Assembly (NCBI GenBank): GCA_035652075.1
Contig: DASREL010000186.1
Location: 1-28,396, forward strand
Direction: 5' to 3'
Origin: Gp6-AA45 sp035652075
Lineage (GTDB): Bacteria; Acidobacteriota; Vicinamibacteria; Vicinamibacterales; CAVVIG01
Length of the DNA stretch: 28,396 bases
The position numbers were made by a program, and so were the translations under genes. Under the pieces are notes generated by a model. That model was not told the origin of the DNA, searched no databases, and worked only from the letters and a program-made list of their open reading frames with translations. Below are positions 14,728 through 22,106 of this stretch, piece by piece; the stretch's first letter is position 1, and the number at the start of each line of letters is the position of its first letter.

Positions 14728-15593
14728 CGGCCTGTCCGGCGCCCCTGCCGCGCGGCGAGCGACTTCTGCTCGCGCAGCAACAACTCGAGGTGTTCGCGTT
14801 CTTCGTCGGCGAACTCGAGGAAGATCCGCTTGCCTTCCGACTCTTCGAACCGTTCCCCGTACTTCTTGAAAAAGTTATGCGAGCCGCGCTCGCAGCGAAT
14901 GCCGATTGCCAGCGCGTCGTGGTCGTCCTTCACGCCGTCGCGCAACTCCCGAGCGCCGTCGGCAAACAGCCCGCTCGCCGCGCCTTTGAAGAACAGAAAC
15001 GTCGCGTGCGATTCCAGCTGCGGATCTTCGACGAGCAGCTGCCGGTATCGCTTCTGCAGTTTGTCGAGGTGCTCGCGCTCTTCGGCCGCGAGCTTCTTGA
15101 ACACCGACCGCGCCCGCGCATCCTTCGTCTGGCGCGCGCCGCGCGTGTAGAACTCCAGGCCGCTCTGCTCCGTCGCGATGGCCATGCGCAGCGCATCACG
15201 CGCGAACACGCGTGCCGTCGTCGATCCATCGATCGACGGCGTGCGACGGCCGGTGCGGCACTCGACGCAGATGCCGTGAATCTGCACGGTCGTCTGCTTG
15301 GCGTCGAACTCGTGCGCGCCGGCAATTTCTTCGACGAATGTTTCGATGTCCGAGCTGAGGAATTCCGACGAGCGCTGGCAGGCGGTGCAGATCAGATGGA
15401 AATGGCGCGGATGTTTGGCCGACGGCTCGTATCGCGCACGGCCGTCGCCGAAATCCACCTTTCGCGCGATGCCGCTGGCGCACATCCACTGCAGCGTGCG
15501 ATACACCGTCGCCCGCCCAATGCCCGCCGCTTCTTTATGAACGAGGTCGACGAGATCGTCGGCGCTGACGTGTCCCTCTTGCCGGCGGAACAC
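14724..15593 (-). CDS. Fur-family regulator fused to rubrerythrin-like diiron domain
   Basis: Two domains in one frame. Residues 1-115 are Fur-like: winged helix (SADDLVDLVHKEAAGIGRATVYRTLQWM), HPRHFHLICTAC (61-72), and two CxxC pairs (C69/C72, C109/C112) of the structural zinc site. After a linker, residues about 133-280 are a ferritin-like four-helix bundle with two diiron half-sites: E142 then EEREH (E172/H175), and E235 then EEREH (E265/H268). This would place a peroxide- or iron-sensing diiron centre on a DNA-binding repressor. GTG 15593 is the first standard start, but typical Fur homology (SSKRDRIVDVF) continues upstream to about 15635, where only CTG, ATC and similar codons are available. 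It follows erpA and overlaps the PHP gene by 4 bp. Confidence 0.85.
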   Translation of the reverse strand: MFRRQEGHVSADDLVDLVHKEAAGIGRATVYRTLQWMCASGIARKVDFGDGRARYEPSAKHPRHFHLICTACQRSSEFLSSDIETFVEEIAGAHEFDAKQTTVQIHGICVECRTGRRTPSIDGSTTARVFARDALRMAIATEQSGLEFYTRGARQTKDARARSVFKKLAAEEREHLDKLQKRYRQLLVEDPQLESHATFLFFKGAASGLFADGARELRDGVKDDHDALAIGIRCERGSHNFFKKYGERFEESEGKRIFLEFADEEREHLELLLREQKSLAARQGRRTGR

Positions 15594-15624
15594 GTCAACG
15601 ATCCGATCTCTTTTGGAGGAACGT

Positions 15625-15954
15625 TTACTCGACAGAGAAGGACTGCCCGCAGCCGCAGGTCGACGTCGCGTTCGGGTTCTTGATGGTGAAACCGCCGCCC
15701 GTGATAGTGTCGACGAAATCGACTTCGGCGCCGCTCAGGTAGCGGATGCTGATCGGATCGACGAACAGCTTCACGCCATGGGATTCGAAGATCTGATCCG
15801 CAGGACCCTGCCCGTTTTCTTCGATCATGAGGCCGTACTGGAACCCGGAACAGCCGCCGCCTTGGACGAACACGCGCAGCCCGCTGCCCGCCTTCTGTTC
15901 TTCGGCCAGCAGCTCGTTGATCTTGGACGCTGCCGTTTCGGTTACGTTAATCAT
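15625..15954 (-). CDS. erpA: ErpA/IscA-type iron-sulfur carrier
   Basis: A 109-residue A-type carrier that delivers Fe-S clusters to apo-proteins. The three ligand cysteines are visible: GGGCSGFQYG near residue 35 and CGCG close to the end (STCGCGQSFSV). VDPISIRYLSGAEVDF and TIKNPNATSTCGCG match ErpA more than IscA or SufA. ATG 15954 is preferred over an upstream GTG/ATG extension because a perfect TATAAT with extended-10 TG lies 6 bases before it. It heads the leftward run containing the Fur-rubrerythrin regulator, which could sense iron or cluster demand. The client may include the class I fumarase encoded nearby. Confidence 0.92.
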   Translation of the reverse strand: MINVTETAASKINELLAEEQKAGSGLRVFVQGGGCSGFQYGLMIEENGQGPADQIFESHGVKLFVDPISIRYLSGAEVDFVDTITGGGFTIKNPNATSTCGCGQSFSVE

Positions 15955-15959
15955 GCAAC

Positions 15960-15969
15960 CATTATAGCA
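15960..15969. promoter_or_regulatory. Extended -10 of erpA overlapping a -10 of fdhE
   Basis: On the - strand TGCTATAAT (15969-15961) is an extended -10 placed exactly 6 bases before erpA ATG 15954, predicting a leaderless mRNA. On the + strand CATTAT (15960-15965) sits 6 bases before GTG 15972 of fdhE. The 17-base gap between starts leaves no space for leaders. Confidence 0.6.
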
Positions 15970-15971
15970 AC

Positions 15972-16901
15972 GTGACCCCATATGTGCCCGTTTTGGGCGT
16001 AAAACGCCGCGATCTCATGGAAATAGCCGAGCGCCGCTGGGCCGCCATCCAGACCGCTCGACCCGACCTCGCGCCCGCCCTCGACCTCCAACGTCAACTG
16101 CTGACGCTCGTCCTCGCCCTCGACGAGTCGCTCGACCGTTCGCCGATCCCCAAACTGTCGCTGCCGCCGAAATACCTGGCGGCGAAACTCGGACGCGGCG
16201 TTCCGGTATTTGCGGGCGAACCGATTCCCATCCCGATCGCGGCAATGACGCCGGTACTCCTCCAGCTCTGCGACGCATTGGCGACCGGCGGGGCGGGTGA
16301 CGCGGCGTCGCACATCCGCGAGGCGATTGCGACCGGTCAGATGGACGCCGGGTCGCTGTTCGGCGCGTCGCTGACGCGCAACCAGGGGGCGATTCGATCC
16401 GGCGCCGCGCATCGCGGTCTCGCGCCGGATCTCGTGTGGCTGGTCGGCGAACTCGCGGTCAGCCCGTTCGTGCACCGACTGCAGCGCGTCCTGTTCGAGC
16501 AGACGGCCGACGACACACTGCGGTCGGCGTTGCGCGATTGGGATCACGGCTACTGCCCCGCGTGCGGATCGTGGCCGGCGCTGGCGGAAGTCGTCGGCGG
16601 CCATCGCACGCTGCGCTGCTCGTTCTGCTCGTGCGCATGGGAGCGCACGCACTACGCGTGCATTTACTGCAACGAGGTCGGCGCGAAGTTCGTCACCGCT
16701 GCGCCGAACGAAGACCGGAAAGATCGCCGCATCGAAGCGTGCTCGAACTGCGGTGGGTATCTGAAGACCGTCGATCTGCCGGAGCTCTCGCCGTTCCCGC
16801 TCTTATCGATTTCGGATATCGAGACGACCGATCTCGATCTGGCCGCGATGGAGCATCACTACGGCCGGCCGCCGTTGAAGGAATTCGGATCACGACGGTA
16901 A
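15972..16901 (+). CDS. fdhE: Formate dehydrogenase accessory protein FdhE
   Basis: A 309-residue FdhE family protein, a cytoplasmic rubredoxin-like chaperone needed for formate dehydrogenase maturation. An alpha-helical N-terminal half is followed by a cysteine-rich zinc/iron-binding half: CPACGSWP, LRCSFCSCAW, YACIYCNE and CSNCGGYLK, i.e. four CxxC-type pairs, then the conserved end DLDLAAMEHHYGRP. It is divergent from erpA with no room for leaders; GTG 15972 is used (GTG 15984 and ATG 16018 are alternatives). No formate dehydrogenase gene is in the window, but selC, moaE/moaD and the MocA-like gene support one elsewhere. Confidence 0.93.
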   Translation: MTPYVPVLGVKRRDLMEIAERRWAAIQTARPDLAPALDLQRQLLTLVLALDESLDRSPIPKLSLPPKYLAAKLGRGVPVFAGEPIPIPIAAMTPVLLQLCDALATGGAGDAASHIREAIATGQMDAGSLFGASLTRNQGAIRSGAAHRGLAPDLVWLVGELAVSPFVHRLQRVLFEQTADDTLRSALRDWDHGYCPACGSWPALAEVVGGHRTLRCSFCSCAWERTHYACIYCNEVGAKFVTAAPNEDRKDRRIEACSNCGGYLKTVDLPELSPFPLLSISDIETTDLDLAAMEHHYGRPPLKEFGSRR

Positions 16902-16938
16902 GCGCAGAAATCGCGAAACCCGCAGATCAAGGCAACCC

Positions 16939-16961
16939 CTGCGTGTTCGGCGTGTTCTGCG
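16939..16961. repeat. 9-bp tandem repeat between fdhE and fumA
   Basis: GCGTGTT recurs at 16941 and 16950 (9-bp spacing) as CTGCGTGTT-CGGCGTGTT-CTGCG in the 70-base gap between the convergent fdhE and fumA genes. It is the only recognisable feature there. Confidence 0.55.
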
Positions 16962-16971
16962 CTGATCGTCT

Positions 16972-18489
16972 TCACACGCCGATCGCTTCCAAAATCTCGC
17001 CGGACTTCTGCTCGACATCCTTGTGCAGGCTGTTGCCGTGCGCGTCCATGGTGACGATCGCCGGGAAGTCCTCGACGGTGAGATGCCACATCGCTTCGGG
17101 TGTACCGAATTCGAGCAGCGACACGTCGTCGACCTTCTTGATCGAACGCGCGTAGAACTGCGCCGCGCCGCCAATGGCATTCAGATAGATCGCGCCGAAG
17201 TCTTTCATCGCGGCGAGCGTCTTCGCGCCCATGCCGCCTTTGCCGATGACGGCGCGGACGCCGTACCGCTTGATGATCTCGCCTTGATATGGTTCCTCGC
17301 GAATGCTCGTCGTCGGGCCGGCGGCGTTGATGCGCCAGCCGTCACCCTCCTTCACCGCGACAGGACCGCAGTGATAGAGCACCGACCCGCGGAGGTCGAC
17401 CGGCGGCTCGTGCTTCATGAGGTGCGAGTGCACCGCGTCGCGTCCGGTGAACATCCGGCCCGAGATCAACACGACGTCACCGACCTTCAACGAGCGAACG
17501 GCTTCTTCGGTCAACGGCGCCTGCAGCCGCACTTCGCGCCCGGTGCGCACGAAGCCGGACTGATCGAGCATCGGGACGATCGGATGCGACGGATCGCGAT
17601 ACAGCCACGTCTCGATCGCGCCGGTGGACGCGTTCAGCACGATGCCCAGTCGACGGAACGCCCAGCAGTCGTACGCGACCGACACGAAGAAACTCGCCGG
17701 CAGCCGATTGAGCGCGCCAATCTTACAGCCGATCAACGTCACCTTGCCGCCAAACCCCATCGTCCCGATCTCGAGATCGTTGACGGTCGACATGATCGAC
17801 GCTTCGAGCTCGGCGAGACGCGGATCCGGATTGATGTCGTCGAGCGTACGAAACAGTTGCTCTTTGGCGTGCGTGTAGCCGGACGTCCGGTCGCCGCCGA
17901 CGCAGACGCCAACCGCGCCGGGCGCGCAGCCCTTGCCCTGCGCGTTCCAGACCGCGTGCAGGATGCACTTCCGCACGCCCTCGAGCGTGCGGTCCGCGCG
18001 TCCGAGATGCGGCAGTTCGACCGGCAGCGCGTACTGCGCGTTCGTGTTTTCGCAGCCGCCACCCTTCAGGATCAATTTGATCTCGATGTCGTTGCGCTCC
18101 CACTGATCGAAGTGGATGATCGGCGTCCCAGGCCCGAGGTTGTCGCCCGAGTTCTTGCCCGTGATCGAATCGACCGAGTTCGGTCGCAGCTTGCCGCGCC
18201 GCGTCGCTTCGGCGACCGCTTCGCGAATCTGCTGCCGCATCCAGATCTGATTTGCGCCGACCGGCACATGCACCTCGAACGTCGGCATGCCGGTGTCCTG
18301 ACAGATGGCGCCTTCGTTCTCGACGGCGAGATCGATGTTCTGCGCGATGATCGTCAGCGCCTGTGACGACCGCGTGCCCTCCGGTTCGCCGTTGAGCGAC
18401 GTCCGCATCGCCGCGCGCACGTCGGGCGGCAGCTCGGTCGAGGTTTTCACGATGAGGTCGAGAACGCTGTCGAAAAATTTTAGGAGCAT
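16972..18489 (-). CDS. fumA: Fumarate hydratase, class I (Fe-S, single chain)
   Basis: A 505-residue class I fumarase interconverting fumarate and L-malate with a [4Fe-4S] cluster. It contains the fused alpha and beta parts: ICQDTGMPTF (C63), KGKGCAPGAVGVC (C188), AYDCWAFRR (C275) as likely cluster ligands, then the beta part with SGRMFTGRDAVHSHL, YHCGPV, GPTTSIREEPYQ and GKGGMGAKT. The cluster makes the enzyme oxygen-sensitive, in contrast to the divergent FumC. ATG 18489 has GAGG 5 bases upstream, lying inside a palindrome that also supplies a TATACT 8 bases before the start. Tartrate dehydratases are related but usually two-subunit and do not fit a fumarase pair. Confidence 0.94.
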   Translation of the reverse strand: MLLKFFDSVLDLIVKTSTELPPDVRAAMRTSLNGEPEGTRSSQALTIIAQNIDLAVENEGAICQDTGMPTFEVHVPVGANQIWMRQQIREAVAEATRRGKLRPNSVDSITGKNSGDNLGPGTPIIHFDQWERNDIEIKLILKGGGCENTNAQYALPVELPHLGRADRTLEGVRKCILHAVWNAQGKGCAPGAVGVCVGGDRTSGYTHAKEQLFRTLDDINPDPRLAELEASIMSTVNDLEIGTMGFGGKVTLIGCKIGALNRLPASFFVSVAYDCWAFRRLGIVLNASTGAIETWLYRDPSHPIVPMLDQSGFVRTGREVRLQAPLTEEAVRSLKVGDVVLISGRMFTGRDAVHSHLMKHEPPVDLRGSVLYHCGPVAVKEGDGWRINAAGPTTSIREEPYQGEIIKRYGVRAVIGKGGMGAKTLAAMKDFGAIYLNAIGGAAQFYARSIKKVDDVSLLEFGTPEAMWHLTVEDFPAIVTMDAHGNSLHKDVEQKSGEILEAIGV

Positions 18490-18493
18490 AACG

Positions 18494-18509
18494 CCTCAGT
18501 ATACTGAGG
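18494..18509. promoter_or_regulatory. 16-bp perfect palindrome, shared fumA/fumC promoter-operator
   Basis: CCTCAGTATACTGAGG is perfectly symmetric and reads TATACT on both strands (18500-18505 on +, 18503-18498 on -), so one site offers a -10 in each direction in the 38-base gap. It also holds the GAGG of fumA. Either a bidirectional promoter, an operator, or both; no -35 is obvious. Confidence 0.65.
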
Positions 18510-18515
18510 GGTGAG

Positions 18516-18536
18516 GGCTGATGGCTCATGGCTGAT
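18516..18536 (+). repeat. Three heptamers spanning the fumC start codon
   Basis: GGCTGAT-GGCTCAT-GGCTGAT at 18516-18522, 18523-18529 and 18530-18536. The fumC ATG (18528) is formed by the second unit and the following G, so the array supplies the start codon and the first residues (MAD). Confidence 0.7.
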
Positions 18537-19967
18537 GGATTTCGCCGGGAGCGAGACCCGCTTGGAGAGATCGACGTCCCGTCGGGCGCCTACTACGGCG
18601 TGCAGACGATGCGCGCGGTCGAGAACTTCCCGATCAGCGGTCTCACCGCGCCGTCCGATCTCGTCACCGCAACCGTCCTGATCAAGAAAGCGGCCGCCGA
18701 AACCAACGCGGCGCTCGGCCGCCTGCAACCGGACGTGGCGCGGGCGATTGTCGCCGCGGCAGACGAAATCCTCTCCGGCAAACTTCGCGATCAATTCGTC
18801 GTCGACGTGTATCAGGCGGGCGCCGGCACGTCGCACAACATGAACACGAACGAAGTGCTCGCGAACCGTGCGGCCGAAATGCTTGGCGGGACGCGCGGCG
18901 ACTACACGCGCGTGCACCCGAACGATCACGTCAACATGGGTCAGTCGACGAACGATGTGTTCCCCACGGCGACGCGCCTGGCGCTTCTCCTCGGCGCCGG
19001 TCCGCTCGTCGCATCGGCGCGCGCACTCGTCGACAGTCTCGCGCGCAAAGCGGATCAATTCGCGCACGTGCTGAAGACCGGCCGCACGCACCTGCAGGAC
19101 GCGGTGCCCATCACGCTCGGTCAGGAATTCAGCGGCTTTGCCGCGTGCGTGCGCGCGGGCGCAGACGATGTGGCGTCGGCGTCGGAGCAGTTGACGGAGT
19201 TGAACATCGGCGCCACGGCGGTCGGGACGAGCCTGAACGCGGGCGACGACTATCGCCGCGCCGTTGTGGCGAACCTCGCCCGCTACACGAACCTGCCGCT
19301 CAAACCGGCGGTCAATTTGTTTCGCGTCACGCAAAGCATGGGCGACGTGCTCGCGTACTCGAGCGCGATGCGGCGCCTCGCCGTCGAGCTCGGCAAAATC
19401 GCGAGCGACTTGCGGCTGCTCAGCATGGGTCCACGCGCCGGACTCTCGGAGATCGCGCTGCCCGCCGTTCAGCCGGGATCGTCAATCATGCCCGGCAAAG
19501 TGAATCCATCGGTTCCCGAGATGGTCAACCAGGTGTGCTTCCAGGTGATCGGCTGCGACACGACGGTGATGATCGCGTGCGAAGCGGGTCAGCTCGAGCT
19601 GAACGTGATGATGCCGGTCATCGCGTGGAACGCGCTGCACGCCTCGACGATCCTGCGCGAAGCGATGAAGGCGCTGCGTCTCCGCTGCGTCGACGGCATC
19701 AGCGCGAACGAGGAACGCGCGCGCGAGCTGCTCGAGCGCAGCACGGCGACCGCGACCGCACTCAGTCCGTACATCGGCTACGCCGCGACCGCGGAGATTG
19801 CGAAAGAGTCGGTCAAGAGCGGCAAGACGATCCGCGAGCTCGTGCTCGAACGCGGTTTGGTCGACCGAGACCGGCTGGATGCGATCCTGTCCGCGGATGC
19901 GATGACGAAGGGCGGAATCGCGGGGGCAGGAGAGGCGGGAACGGTGGGAAAGGCAGGAAAGAAATGA
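18528..19967 (+). CDS. fumC: Fumarate hydratase, class II
   Basis: A 479-residue class II fumarase of the aspartase/fumarase superfamily, iron-independent, a homotetramer. Visible: RERDPLGEIDVPSGAYYGVQT at the N-terminus, GTSHNMNTNEV, KTGRTHLQDAVP and the signature GSSIMPGKVNP. Aspartase shares these motifs; the presence of a divergent class I fumarase and the overall length favour fumarase, though aspartate ammonia-lyase cannot be wholly excluded. The last roughly 17 residues (GAGEAGTVGKAGKK) are a Gly/Ala/Lys tail encoded by four 9-bp repeats and look like a recent extension beyond the normal end near TKGG. The stop overlaps the methyltransferase start (ATGA). Confidence 0.88.
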   Translation: MADGFRRERDPLGEIDVPSGAYYGVQTMRAVENFPISGLTAPSDLVTATVLIKKAAAETNAALGRLQPDVARAIVAAADEILSGKLRDQFVVDVYQAGAGTSHNMNTNEVLANRAAEMLGGTRGDYTRVHPNDHVNMGQSTNDVFPTATRLALLLGAGPLVASARALVDSLARKADQFAHVLKTGRTHLQDAVPITLGQEFSGFAACVRAGADDVASASEQLTELNIGATAVGTSLNAGDDYRRAVVANLARYTNLPLKPAVNLFRVTQSMGDVLAYSSAMRRLAVELGKIASDLRLLSMGPRAGLSEIALPAVQPGSSIMPGKVNPSVPEMVNQVCFQVIGCDTTVMIACEAGQLELNVMMPVIAWNALHASTILREAMKALRLRCVDGISANEERARELLERSTATATALSPYIGYAATAEIAKESVKSGKTIRELVLERGLVDRDRLDAILSADAMTKGGIAGAGEAGTVGKAGKK

Positions 19968-20041
19968 GGCCGTTGGTGGTCAGCGTGGTCGCAGCCGCGT
20001 TTTTCCTTCCCGCCCTTCCAGCCTTTCCTGCGCCTCCTGCC
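19925..20041. repeat. Two inverted arrays of four 9-bp units
   Basis: GGCAGGA-type cores start at 19925, 19934, 19943 and 19952 (exact 9-bp spacing). Complementary TCCTGCC-type cores start at 20008, 20017, 20026 and 20035. The arrays face each other across 49 bases. The first encodes the FumC tail (AGE/AGT/VGK/AGK); the second encodes LPA/LPA/FPA/PPA in the methyltransferase signal region. Confidence 0.85.
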
Positions 20042-20668
20042 CCACAGAGACAGAAATCAGGTCTCTTCGCCCCTCTCGATCTCGGCCTTCTCGAGACTCC
20101 TGACCGCGAGCAATGGCAAAAGCCTGACCTCATCATGGACGCGCTGCAGATCGCCGATGGGTCGGTCGTCGCCGACCTCGGCGCGGGCGGCGGCTGGTTC
20201 ACAGTCCGCATCGCGCGGCGCATCGGACCGCTCGGCCGCGTCTATGCCGAGGACGTGCAACAGCAGATGATCGAATTGATCAAAGGCGCGATCCAGCGCG
20301 AGCAACTGCGCAACGTGACGACGGTGCTCGGCACGGCGACCGATCCGCGGCTGCCTGAACCGATCGACGCGGCGCTGATTGTCGATTCGTATCGCGAGAT
20401 GGAGCTCGAGTCCGCAGGCACGCGGCGCGAGCCGGTGACGCTGCTGAAGAACATCGCGCGCGCGTTGAAGCCGCAAGGCCGGCTCGGCGTCGTCGACTTT
20501 CTGCCTGGCGGCGGTGGACCGGGACCCGATCCCGAGGAGCGCGTCGATCCGAAAACGATCATCCGCGCGTGCGAAGCGGCGGGACTTCAGTTCATCAAGC
20601 GCGAAGAAGTCCCGCCGTTCGAGTATCTGCTGATCTTCGGCAAAGCTACCGGAGGCGCAGCCCCGTAA
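19964..20668 (+). CDS. Class I SAM methyltransferase with export signal
   Basis: A 234-residue Rossmann methyltransferase. Motif I is VVADLGAGGGWFTVRIA (69-85) with the acidic ribose-binding residue in VYAED; ALIVDSYREMEL and LKPQGRLGVVDF follow as motifs IV and V. The family normally methylates small molecules or proteins; the substrate is unknown. Unusually, the N-terminus (MRPLVVSVVAAAFFLPALPAFPAPPAP) looks like a signal peptide or membrane anchor followed by a Pro-rich stretch, so the domain may be outside the cytoplasm, where SAM is not expected. I recall similar leader-bearing homologues in Acidobacteria. ATG 19964 overlaps the fumC stop by 4 bp, with AGGAAAG just upstream. The 3' end overlaps bioY by 23 bp. 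Confidence 0.82.
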   Translation: MRPLVVSVVAAAFFLPALPAFPAPPAPQRQKSGLFAPLDLGLLETPDREQWQKPDLIMDALQIADGSVVADLGAGGGWFTVRIARRIGPLGRVYAEDVQQQMIELIKGAIQREQLRNVTTVLGTATDPRLPEPIDAALIVDSYREMELESAGTRREPVTLLKNIARALKPQGRLGVVDFLPGGGGPGPDPEERVDPKTIIRACEAAGLQFIKREEVPPFEYLLIFGKATGGAAP

Positions 20669-21251
20669 GCGCCCACAAGCGCGGCATCACGATGGCCGCC
20701 GCGAGCAGCTTGATCACGTCGCCGAGGATGAATGGATAGAAGCCCGTGGCGAGCGCCGCGGACAGGCCGTGCGCATTCGGCATGAACACGCCAAGCCAGA
20801 GGACGCCGCCGGTGAACACGATCGTCAGGCCTGCGAGCATCGCGAGCACCGACGTCATGTAGCGCCGGTCGAGTCCGCGCTCGGCCAGCCAGCCGGCGAG
20901 AAACGCGGCGAACGGATACGCCATCAAATAGCCGCCCGTTGGACCGAGGAGCCGCGCGATGCCTTGCGGCAGCACGGGCGACGCCGCAAACACCGGAAGA
21001 CCGGCGATGCCAAGCGCGAGATACGAGATCTGGCTCGCCATGCCGAGACGCGCGCCGAGCGCCATCGCGCCGACCAGCACGACCATCGGCTGGAACGTGA
21101 ACGGCACCGGCGTAAACGGAAGCGGAATACTGATCTGTGCGGCGACGGCCGTCAGCACGGTCACGAGCGCGACCGCGCCAGCCTGTTCGCCGATTTTCAA
21201 AGCTCGCGTGTCGGGCCGTGCGAGGATCGTGGTGAGAAACGTCGGCTGCAT
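20646..21251 (-). CDS. bioY: Biotin transporter BioY (ECF S component)
   Basis: A 201-residue, six-helix integral membrane protein of the BioY family, the substrate-capture component of energy-coupling-factor biotin uptake. Visible: the IPLPFTPVPFTFQPMVVLV loop and helix, GARLGMASQISYLALGIAGLPVFA, GPTGGYLMAYPFAAFLAGWL and GFYPFILGDVIKLLAAA, all family hallmarks. No ATPase (BioM) or BioN gene is adjacent; solitary BioY proteins are known to function or to borrow a shared ECF module. It is divergent from thiD with 19 bases between, and convergent with the methyltransferase. Confidence 0.93.
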   Translation of the reverse strand: MQPTFLTTILARPDTRALKIGEQAGAVALVTVLTAVAAQISIPLPFTPVPFTFQPMVVLVGAMALGARLGMASQISYLALGIAGLPVFAASPVLPQGIARLLGPTGGYLMAYPFAAFLAGWLAERGLDRRYMTSVLAMLAGLTIVFTGGVLWLGVFMPNAHGLSAALATGFYPFILGDVIKLLAAAIVMPRLWALTGLRLR

Positions 21252-21270
21252 AGAGCTGACAGCTTAGCGT

Positions 21271-22062
21271 ATGCCTACAGCCCTGACAATTGCGGGGAGC
21301 GATTCGAGCGGTGGCGCCGGCATCCAAGCCGACCTGAAGACCTTCGCCGCGTTTGGTGTGTACGGCACGAGCGCGATCACCGCCGTCACTGCCCAAAACA
21401 CCCAGGGCGTCGGTCAGATCGCGCCGCTCGAAGCCGATCTCGTTACGGCCCAGATTGAGGCGATCGCGGGCGACATCACGATCCACGCCACGAAAATCGG
21501 CATGCTCGCCACGTCCGCGATCGTCGAAGCCGTCGCCGCGGCGATCGAAGAACTCGAGCTGCCGCTGGTCGTCATCGATCCGGTTTTGATCTCGTCGAGT
21601 GGATCGTCACTGCTCGATGCCGACGGCGTCCAGGCGCTGCGTGCTGAACTGCTTCCGCTCGCGCGCGTCGTGACGCCGAATATTCCAGAAGCGGAAGCAT
21701 TGAGCGGACGACGAATTCAGTCCGATGACGATCTGCGCGACGCAGCGAAACGGATCCGCGACCTGGGACCGAAGGCAGTGATCATCACCGGTGGACACGC
21801 ATCCGGTGCGGACGTGACGGATCTGCTGCTCGAAGAACACACGTTTCACGAGTTCCACACACCGCGCATCGCAACGCCGTCGACCCATGGAACCGGCTGC
21901 ACGTACGCGTCCGCAATCGCCGCGGCCCTCGCCCGTGGATTCGACCTGACCGACGCGGCGCGCGACGCCCAGCAGTTCGTCGCCGGCGCCATTCGTCACG
22001 GTCTCGCGATCGGAAACGGCCGCCGTGTGCTCAACCACTTCTGGCGAATCCCGAACCCCTAA
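21271..22062 (+). CDS. thiD: Hydroxymethylpyrimidine/phosphomethylpyrimidine kinase
   Basis: A 263-residue ThiD performing the two phosphorylations of HMP in thiamine synthesis. Visible: ALTIAGSDSSGGAGIQADLKTF at the N-terminus, GTSAITAVTAQNTQGV, DPVLISSSGSSLL, TPNIPEAEALSG and the catalytic THGTGCTYASAIAA near the end. The C-terminal FWRIPNP and the stop codon come from a heptamer array, so the last residues are repeat-derived. No other thiamine genes are adjacent. ATG 21271 has neither a Shine-Dalgarno nor a clear -10 element. It heads a rightward run through moaE, moaD, prfA, prmC and a HIT gene, though moaE has its own -10. Confidence 0.93.
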   Translation: MPTALTIAGSDSSGGAGIQADLKTFAAFGVYGTSAITAVTAQNTQGVGQIAPLEADLVTAQIEAIAGDITIHATKIGMLATSAIVEAVAAAIEELELPLVVIDPVLISSSGSSLLDADGVQALRAELLPLARVVTPNIPEAEALSGRRIQSDDDLRDAAKRIRDLGPKAVIITGGHASGADVTDLLLEEHTFHEFHTPRIATPSTHGTGCTYASAIAAALARGFDLTDAARDAQQFVAGAIRHGLAIGNGRRVLNHFWRIPNP

Positions 22063-22087
22063 TCCCTAATCCCGATCCCTCATCCCG
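22047..22087 (+). repeat. Heptamer array containing the thiD stop codon
   Basis: AATCCCG, AACCCCT, AATCCCT and AATCCCG at 22047, 22054, 22061 and 22068, followed by degenerate ATCCCTC and ATCCCG to 22087. The thiD TAA (22060-22062) is formed by adjoining units. The array ends 8 bases before the moaE -10. Confidence 0.75.
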
Positions 22088-22094
22088 CCCCGCT

Positions 22095-22100
22095 TATACT
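22095..22100 (+). promoter_or_regulatory. -10 element 6 bases before moaE
   Basis: TATACT followed by TGTGTG and then ATG 22107. Same geometry as erpA; predicts a leaderless moaE mRNA. Confidence 0.5.
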
Positions 22101-22106
22101 TGTGTG

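Noticed and set aside
14790..15683. 297-codon + strand frame antisense to the Fur-rubrerythrin gene
   Set aside because: Shadow of a conserved gene with no recognisable motif.
17023..18366. Long open frame (447 codons) antisense to fumA
   Set aside because: High-GC shadow frame; Arg/Asp/His-rich with no domain, fully inside a well-conserved gene.
19145..19963. Upstream extension of the methyltransferase frame through fumC
   Set aside because: Arg-rich out-of-frame reading of fumC; the real start ATG 19964 has a Shine-Dalgarno, a signal peptide and stop/start coupling.
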